Shown in pieces: positions 58,001-64,000 of a stretch of DNA of 64,000 nt (the first letter of the stretch is position 1; the number at the start of each line of letters is the position of its first letter). The DNA comes from Ctena decussata. Lineage: Eukaryota > Mollusca > Bivalvia > Lucinida > Lucinidae. Location: NCBI GenBank assembly GCA_963989385.1, contig OZ022501.1, positions 2,552,001-2,616,000 on the forward strand, read 5' to 3'. The position numbers and the translations under genes are program-made. The notes beneath the pieces were generated by a model, which saw only the letters and a list, made by a program, of their open reading frames with translations, had not been told where the DNA came from and did no database searches.

Positions 58001-58130
58001 TCACCTTGTTGCCATTGAGGAGGATAAATATTTACAAAGAGGTACTGGACGACGAAAATACCAATATCGCCAGTTGAGAGCAGACAAAGACTATACCCGC
58101 TTTTCCTTCTTTCCCAGGACAGTCATTTAA
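55074..58130 (+). CDS. CR1/Jockey-type LINE ORF2: AP endonuclease plus reverse transcriptase
   Basis: A 1018-codon frame. Residues 97-315 form an APE-type endonuclease: NVNLNSI, catalytic-type Glu in VGVETK (129), GDMNFPGYDW (235-244) and SDHDAV (305-310). Residues 530-860 form the reverse transcriptase: AAGPDGIRP, NYRPVSLTCISCKLMEHI, HGFREKRSCETQ, Asp in VVMDFAKAFDK (684), SGVPQGSVLGP and catalytic RLFADDT (769-775). The tail has KYLGVQISQDLKW and DWRSLEQRRVDSRLTILYKI. The frame stops at a TAA directly before TGGAACCAGCTTCC; the usual tail would continue with W-N-x-L-P, and the same frame stays open after the stop to a TAG ending at 58221, so this looks like one point mutation truncating about 30 residues. 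No ORF1 is seen upstream. The true start is uncertain; the first 90 codons include a poly-C stretch and may not be LINE protein. Confidence 0.9.
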   Translation: MHFETFTFSEPQCIASYLRFQECMANLYQNRIIQAVSDLSLLLSPPPPPPTPLSHMNMMPGAYSVSVLVVHKCTCQASRPSHQSKPKHTARSIKPIKVLNVNLNSIVAHSTDLGNMVDSINPDIIVGVETKIDSSIHLGEILPKQYLENVVRVDRKRGGGGVIIAAKDDYICSEVTVLQTQCEIAWMKLEIVGCKPLYICGYYKPSEGDNSSLEQFEESLRRLGMVNSHILIAGDMNFPGYDWENSCLKPNCNYPTLTYQFVDLLDDLSLTQLVTTPTRGNNTLDLVITNNPSLITACRVIPGVSDHDAVLTEINIKPLRNKQTPRKIPLYKKADWEGIKKHISEFGRSLQSNFDLLTPVNQLWENIISELERAINKFIPHKIAKIKDKQPWITTKIRRLMRKRDKLFFKNRHQPSPEKSSKLKALKHLIQSQSRKAYWDYVEDLITPKDEHSPDEKFSISKKFYTFIKHKKTDSTGIKTLKKNGSTVTDPEQKADLLNNHFYSVFSQQIPMKLTALCKYFTNLFPNKETDMPEIQVTEKGVLKLLQALNISKAAGPDGIRPRVLKELSSELAPIFTLLFQASLHQQALPDIWKHANVNPIYKKGDKTNPSNYRPVSLTCISCKLMEHIICSSLMKHLTRYNILYPLQHGFREKRSCETQLIEFVHDIAFNMQKGHQNDVVVMDFAKAFDKVAHNRLLYKLSSYGVKGNTLGWIASFLSGRSQKVVLEGKASSSAPVLSGVPQGSVLGPALFLIYINDLPEYVPNSTVRLFADDTLMYLTIHNLSDCTKLQEDLNNLERWESDWQMSFHPEKCEVIHVTTKKKPILHNYTLHGHTLSSVPQIKYLGVQISQDLKWNSHINSVSSKANQTLGFLKRNLKINSQTIKEKAYKSIVRPKLEYCNTVWDPKCVKNPKEGDKTNHRLVYQLEMVQRRAARWVTGRYHNTSSVSDMLRSLDWRSLEQRRVDSRLTILYKIRHHLVAIEEDKYLQRGTGRRKYQYRQLRADKDYTRFSFFPRTVI

Positions 58131-58430
58131 TGGAACCAGCTTCCAAGTCAAATCTGCCTGGCAGAGTCGCTCGATATCTTCAAGGCTCAGGTCTCGAAGA
58201 TCGAGCACTCTAGACTCAATTAGTCCAAAACATTTCTTCTATCTCTTTGACTTTCTCCCTCTTTACTTCCTTCTGTCTTTCCAATTACTTACTTCTCTAC
58301 CTTCATCTTTTTCGATACTTCTCTTACCATTTCCCTTCTCGCACTCCACTGGTGATAATCCTCATAGTTGAGGGCATACCAGTATACCGGCAAAAGCAAA
58401 AGAAAAGCAAAAAAAAGCAAAAGCAAAAAC
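58131..58430 (+). mobile_element. LINE 3' end with (AAAAGC)n tail
   Basis: Remnant of the C-terminal codons (to 58221), a pyrimidine-rich 3' region (CTTTCTCCCTCTTTACTTCC) and a GCAAAAGCAAAAGAAAAGC tail at 58388-58430. Short tandem tails rather than poly-A are the rule for CR1/L2-like LINEs. The upper limit marks the element's 3' insertion junction. Confidence 0.75.
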
Positions 58431-58443
58431 ATGTATGATGGCT

Positions 58444-59049
58444 GTACCAGTTTTCGGGGTATTAACATTTACTCGCTATATAAAAACTGTGTGATAAACA
58501 AAATTAAAAAACTGATGGTCAGTGTGAACATAAAAATATGTGTTAAGTAATTTGTAACTTACATTTCCTGTCCGCATGTCGCCATGTTTACATATTTGAT
58601 CAACTCCACACAGATGCCCGACTGAATCTGCTCCCAGAAACTGCCCCAGTTTTCGGGGTATATTAAAAAAGTCGCATTCAAAATGCATCAGCTGCAGATC
58701 CTAATGCTAACAACTGTTTTCATGAGACCTGCAATTCTTAAGTCTGTAAAAACGATCTTTGAATTATCAGATAAAAATTCATAATTGAATAAAACACCGT
58801 GTCATCTTCGTCGGTACTTTCCATAAGCTTTACAGTGTTTCCAATATGGCCGCTTCCATGGTCACTAACGACGACGTCATGAATGACGTCACAACTAACG
58901 TGCTGTCGCGCGTCAATTAGTGTATGATGAAACATACTGATTCAACTTTCTGTTTGCAAAAAAATAATCATCTTTAGAGGTCCCTGACAAGAAAGCGGTA
59001 TAATCTATCATAATACCCCGAATTCTGGCGCACCCCGAAAACAGGTACA
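58444..59049. mobile_element. 606-bp element with TGTACC ends, carrying CRE-like sites
   Basis: Inverted ends TGTACCAGTTTTCGGGGT (58444-58461) and ACCCCGAAAACAGGTACA (59032-59049); CCAGTTTTCGGGGTAT recurs inside at 58643. Centre: CAATATGGCCGC (58841-58852), GACGTCAT (58873) and TGACGTCA (58884-58891). No coding content; no clear target duplication. Confidence 0.5.
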
Positions 59050-59054
59050 TCAAC

Positions 59055-59180
59055 AATACATCTTTACTTACATAGGTACGTCCTTCTGTTTGTACGTCCG
59101 TCTCGGTTTCGGTCATGCATAAGTGTACATGTACATCTTTACTTACATAGGTATGTCCTGTTTGTACATCCGTCTGTATG
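59055..59180 (+). repeat. Tandem pair of about 73-bp units
   Basis: TACATCTTTACTTACATAGG and TGTTTGTAC(G/A)TCCGTCT occur twice in order. A phrase GGTCATGCATAAGTGTACATG here is nearly repeated at 55277-55298. Confidence 0.6.
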
Positions 59181-59202
59181 CATGTACGTGATCCTGTATT
59201 AG

Positions 59203-59575
59203 ACTCAGGTTAAGATTTTTGTAAGAGGTAAATTTCAGGGTTCCTGTTTTCACTGACATTGGACTTAGCTAGGCTAATCTTGCAAGGTTAAGATTTTTGT
59301 AAGAGGTAGATTTCAGGGTTCCTATTATAATTGTAGCAACTTAAAATTTTGTTTGAGAATTTATATCGATATCTCAGTAACAACAGGAATTTACAAGAAT
59401 CAGGTCATGATAATCCATGGTCCACTGACTTCGTTTCTAATCAGGTTCCTTTATACACACTATTTTCCTATTATCATTGTAGCAACTTGAAATTTTGTAT
59501 TAGAATTTATACCTATATCTACAACAGGAATTTACAAGAATCAGGTCATGATGATCCATGCTTATAATAAAAAGC
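59203..59575 (+). repeat. Interspersed repeat family D, plus copy with internal duplication
   Basis: GTTAAGATTTTTGTAAGAGG occurs at 59210 and 59286; CAACAGGAATTTACAAGAAT, CAGGTCATGATGATCCATG occurs twice (59384, 59523). Counterpart of 8750-8990 in reverse. Confidence 0.65.
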
Positions 59576-60308
59576 CTTATTATATCATGGTCCAATGACT
59601 TTGTTTATAACCAAGTTCCTTTATACACAATATTTTCTGTTTTCGCAATACAGTGACTCTGAAACTGTTTTTATGGCTGCAATTTGTGTCACATTTTAAA
59701 TGTTAGGCAATAGGCTTTGCCTATGACCTTTTATAAACACAAGTCTGCCTCTATGAACTTAGTTATCCTTCAAGTGCCAGTACCTTAATCAAGGCATCAT
59801 CTTACTGAAGGCACTAGGCGGGGGCATCTGTATACTATGGACACATTTCTAGTTTTACGTTACAAGTGTGAATGGTCAAAGTGCATTGGCAGTCTAAACT
59901 CCCAAATTTGCCACTGCTGCACAGTTGTGGCGTTTATGTCACTGAAAACAATCCTATGAAAACAGATTTTCCTTATCTGCTGCATGTTTCAATATATTTA
60001 TTAACCTCTGTACAATAAAAAACAAAAAAACAACAGCAAAAAAAAGCAACAACAATAGATATGTATATTAAAACATGCTTCTGATGGGTCAGTATCAGTC
60101 CTGTCGCCAAAATATCAATATTGCAATTAGAAGTTTCGCTTACTTTAAGAGAAGTTGTTCAGTGGAAGGTTGTTTTGATAAATGTGAGATGCCATCAGGT
60201 ACAATTATTATTCTCCTATTGAAATTAGGTGATTATATTATTAAGAAGAAAACACCATAATATTATGCCTACAGAGGCTGGAAAACATGTACTCATAATC
60301 TGTTTTTT

Positions 60309-61522
60309 ATACGCCCGTTTTGAAAAAACGGACGTATTATGTCGTGGCGTTGTCCGTCCGTCCGTCCGTCTGTCCGTAAACATTCTTGTGCGCGCCATAA
60401 CTCAGTAACCATTTGGGATATCTTCATGAAATTTGGTAGGCATATTTATTGGGTTGGGGGAACGTGTCGCGTACAAGAATGGTTGCTCCCCCTTCCTTAG
60501 TTTCCAAGTTATGCCCCTTTGATATATTTTTTCCCTGCAAGTCTTGTGCGCGCCATAACTAGATAACCGTTCGGGATATCTTCATGAAACTTCATAGCAA
60601 TGTGTATGAAGTCCCAGTGGTGTGTCGCGTTCAAAAACGGCTGCTCTACCTTTCTTCGTTTTAGAGTTAATCCCTTTCATAAGTTCTTATAGACTATTTT
60701 GTGTATATTTATCCTTGGTACAATATATTTTCAGGGGAGAATAGTAGAACAAAAATTGGTATCTCTAGTAATTTTGGGTTATCTCCCTTGTCCACTTTGA
60801 CAAGCTACAGTATTAGATGTGTTTTAAATTTTTAAATAATGTTGCAGTCATTATACCCCCGCCTTGAAAAAGTGGGGGGTATACAGGTTTACATCATGTT
60901 CGTCCGTCCTTCCGTCTGTCCTTCCGTCTCCTTTTAATCAAAATTTTCATCAAAGATTTCTTCACAACCATACAAGCTAGACTGGTCATATTTGGCATAA
61001 AGGTTGATGACGACATGTTGTATCATGGGATTGAGAACCAGCCTTCTCCCGTTTATTCTTCCCTGTATTTGTCCAATATTCTTTCTTTCCATACTTTGAA
61101 TAATGAATTTTTTTGTCAAAGATTTCTCCACAACCTTGCAAGCTAGAGTAGTCATATTTGGTATGCAGGTTAATGATTACTTACTGTATCCTGGGATTGA
61201 GAACCAGCCTTCTCCTCTTTTTCTTCCCTGTATTTGTCCGATTTTCTTTCTCTCTTTACTTTGAATGATGTAATTGTTTGTAACAGATTTCACAGCAACC
61301 ATTCATATTTGGTATACATGGTAACAATGATTTCTCTCTCTTTATGCTTTTTGTTACGAAAATAACACCATTTGATTTAAGCAGTTAAGCAGGGGTATAG
61401 TCAGATTCGCCAACAGTTCTACTTAATTATAGAGTGGTTGCCTCTGTTTGTCTGCCTGTCTATCCTTTTGTAAACAATTTTGTTCATTCTGTAACTCCTT
61501 TAGGACATTGAAACGGGCGTAT
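60309..61522 (-). mobile_element. Pearl-type tandem-repeat transposon, copy 4
   Basis: Inverted ends ATACGCCCGTTTTGAA (60309) and TTGAAACGGGCGTAT (to 61522). Just inside the left end lie a hairpin (CGTTTTGAAAAAACG) and (CCGT)n at 60355-60376, then 155-bp units sharing CTTGTGCGCGCCATAACT and GGGATATCTTCATGAAA (60394, 60549). Orientation is reversed relative to copies 1-3. Confidence 0.75.
60853..61398 (-). mobile_element. Pearl-type element nested in copy 4
   Basis: Starts ATACCCCCGCCTT with a hairpin (CCCCCGCC...AGTGGGGGG) and a (CCGT/CCTT)n tract at 60901-60932, two units of about 180 bp sharing TCAAAGATTTCT, CACAACC(A/T)T(A/G)CAAGCTAGA and GGGATTGAGAACCAGCCTTC. It ends at a decayed TTAAGCAGGGGTAT. 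Confidence 0.6.
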
Positions 61523-64000
61523 TATGTGCCGCTTGCGAAGCCCTTGTTTTTTCAATGCTAATGTCCTCTGACAATAAAAGCCGCCAATCAAAAGTATCAT
61601 AAGGTTTTTGTTGGTCAGAGAAGGCTCGGATTAGGAATTAAAAAACAAAATATAAAAATGTGGAGGGATAGATGAGAATGCTGATCCTTAGGGGTTATAT
61701 CCATTCATTCACACAAGTGCAGGTACATAGTTTTTGTTATTGTGTTTATTTATTTTTTAAGGATTGAGAAATCATGCATTATTGTAAACTTCTCCTATGA
61801 GTAAATTTGATTATTATGAATGAAGATTGATCAGATAATTTGTTGTTTATGCATGTTTTAGGGGAAGGGCTGTATCATCTTATGCTGAGAGAACTTGTAG
61901 CCTGACCCCATTGTTTGTATAGCTTATGGGTACAAAGACAGTAAAATATAATTTAACTATAAATGACATTACTGCATATAGATCTCATGAATATTTTTGT
62001 AAAAAATGAAAATCAACAAATAAGAACATTTTAGATATACTTGTACTACACTTACTAGTTTATGCTGCCTTTAACAGAATAATGAAAATTTTGCTTCTGT
62101 GGTAGGTGAACCTTTTTAATGACAGCTTTACTCTTCTTCTTTTTTTTTTTTTTTCAAAGGAAAGAATTTGCTCTGAAATATCATATTTTTATGTCCCCAC
62201 CAGCCATGTGTGTAGGCATGGTGATACCACACTTGCATATGTTTGTAGATGTTAGACTCAGATTAAAGTTTGGATTAAGGTTTTCTGACAAGGCATGAGG
62301 TGAGGGCATCAGTGTACTTTGGACACATTTCCTGTTCTTTTTATTTTTAGATCATATATAGCAAATTCTTTTTTTTCATTTTATTTTAAGGATGGCCTCA
62401 CTTAAGAAGGGAGACAAACAATTCCAGATCTGAGTTATCTCCCTTGGAGGTGTACCATTACACCTTAAAAAAAGTTAAACACTATCCTTGTCCAACTCTA
62501 AGTAATATACATGTAATCTGACCCTAAAGATGATGGAATATACCTCCATGTTTTTGTGCATGCAGTTATTAGGGACGAGTCATTTATTATCAGGTGGGGG
62601 GCCGGGTACATTCTCATATGAGTCAACAAAATTTTTCCAACCCCCCCCCCCCCCAAGTCTCACCAGAATTTTTTTCCGATCCCCCACAGATAGGTGACAA
62701 AAAAGTTTATAGACCCCACAGCATCCCAATTCCCCAGCTACCCTTCACACACATTTTGATTTTTTTTCACTATATTGGGAATGGTGCCGGTTGCCACAGA
62801 ATTGGGAAAAATCGCGTTGTATTCTCATTTAAGGTGGACGAATACACAATAACTCTGTTCTTACTTGTTAAAAAAAAAACAGAGTTATTGTTCATCATCA
62901 AATCCATTAACTGTGGAGTGTATACAGTTATAATACACACTAACAATGTCTGCCGTAAAGATCCTAAGTTTTCGGGCACATAGGTCTGTACAAACAGTGG
63001 AAACCGAGATCAGACTGTTCCTTAGGAACCAGAATGATCAAGATCTTCAAAGTTTCCATTCCATCTGCGCATTTTTGTCGACATTACTCTATGGTAGAAC
63101 CAAATAACAGGAAAATAAATAGTAGGGCAAGGACGGGCTGTGCTTGCAGCAGGTGCAGAATTTGGGCAGTCTGTTTTGGGGATATTTTGAACTTAAATAT
63201 TGTTTTTCTAGGAAACGAAACGGTGAAATGTTTTTTTTTTGTTTTATTCTTTAACATACGATGTATTTAGTTTTACTCAAATAATATGCATAAGCATGCC
63301 CCATCGATTGAATATATTTTTCATGACGTTTTCCATGAAATTCAATTTTCTTGCATTTTTTTAAAGAATGTAAAAATATACATATTAACAAGAAAATTGC
63401 AATTTTTTGTTATCAGTTTGTTTCAAATTTCCTATGTTACAGCTTATATGATTTGCTGAAATAAAAGTGCGTTCATGTGCTAGAGATATGAATTTTAATA
63501 GAAAATGTGTAGAAATGTATGTAGATATATATACAAAATATTGTTATTTAGGAAAACAAAATGGTGAAAATTGTTTTTTTCTTACCCAAATGTTTTATAG
63601 CTCTCGATTATTTAGGCGGTATAATGGTTTGAATACCCCGCCAATATTTCTATTCAGTATTCGTCTACCTTAATTTGGAATTTCAGAAACACCTTTATTG
63701 GCTCAAGTGGTGGGATAGGGGACATGAAACTGAATATGTAATATTTAAATTGAATTATAGCTATATATCTGCCAGTTCTCAAAGCAAGAAAGTAAATTCA
63801 TGCTTGTAGAATGGTCCCTAGAAAAATTCTTCCTGCAATTGGGAATTTTTCAACTTGCAGTTGGGAAAAAAAGATGCTAATTTGAATTGGGACTGGTGCC
63901 TTTTATGGGCACCACTTATATAGAGAAAAAAATCTCTGAGACCTCAATCCTGTATGAAGCACAAAGAACATTTTTTTACTCTGATAGATTGGTAAATTGT
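61523..64000. other. No gene seen; scattered diffuse repeats
   Basis: Non-coding in appearance. TTATGTCCCCACCAGCCAT to GGACACATTTCCTG (62188-62335) resembles a diverged stretch near 59800-59855 (GGGGGCATCTGTATACTATG GACACATTTC). A poly-C run lies at 62641-62654. The 129-codon frame at 62594-62983 reads through the C run and resembles nothing known. Confidence 0.45.

Noticed and set aside
62594..62983. 129-codon frame near the right end
   Set aside because: Runs through a poly-C tract and shows no family resemblance or splice context.

Overview
The window is genomic DNA from an animal, most likely a heterodont bivalve mollusc. It is AT-rich, has long introns with GT/AG splice sites, and carries tRNA-derived SINEs, a CR1/Jockey-type LINE, a Penelope-like element, and several bivalve-style 'pearl' elements (short inverted ends, about 160-bp tandem cores, an ACRG-type tetranucleotide tract). 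The organism call is inference from repeat style and one gene. No bacterial operon, CRISPR array, rRNA or free-standing tRNA gene was recognised.

Bases 1-7,450 hold the only convincing host gene, the 5' part of lysosomal alpha-N-acetylglucosaminidase (NAGLU), on the minus strand. Six coding exons join in frame with consensus splice sites and give about 261 residues: signal peptide, N-terminal domain and start of the catalytic barrel. The rest lies beyond base 1. A CACGTG (CLEAR-like) E-box lies just upstream of the ATG. Introns are full of small transposons, two of which abut splice acceptors.

Bases 8-22 kb are repeat-rich: two pearl-type elements (9.26-10.52 and 10.62-12.50 kb), an AT-rich array built on AGATATCT palindromes (12.5-14.2 kb), a SINE, a broken CR1-like LINE, and a tangle of a broken Penelope-like reverse transcriptase, its repeats and RTE-type LINE fragments (17.2-21.9 kb).

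The most unusual structure is 22.08-54.26 kb, read here as two nested DNA transposons. The inner one (22,271-49,286; 27 kb) has about 420-bp terminal inverted repeats, roughly 90% alike by eye, TGT...ACA ends and an exact 6-bp target duplication GACGAT. It sits inside an outer element of about 5.2 kb whose ends carry many copies of a GAAATCACC motif. The inner element has no recognisable transposase. It holds 364-bp subterminal modules, a GGACGTCC palindrome array, a 1.4-1.6 kb block present twice, and numerous later insertions. The outer element's body holds a GGATATCC palindrome array and two SINEs.

Bases 54.3-64 kb hold a tetranucleotide microsatellite, a nearly full-length endonuclease/reverse transcriptase ORF of a CR1/Jockey-type LINE (one premature stop near its end), a roughly 600-bp inverted-ended element with CRE-like sites, and a pearl element with a second one nested in it. 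No host exon was recognised to the right of NAGLU.
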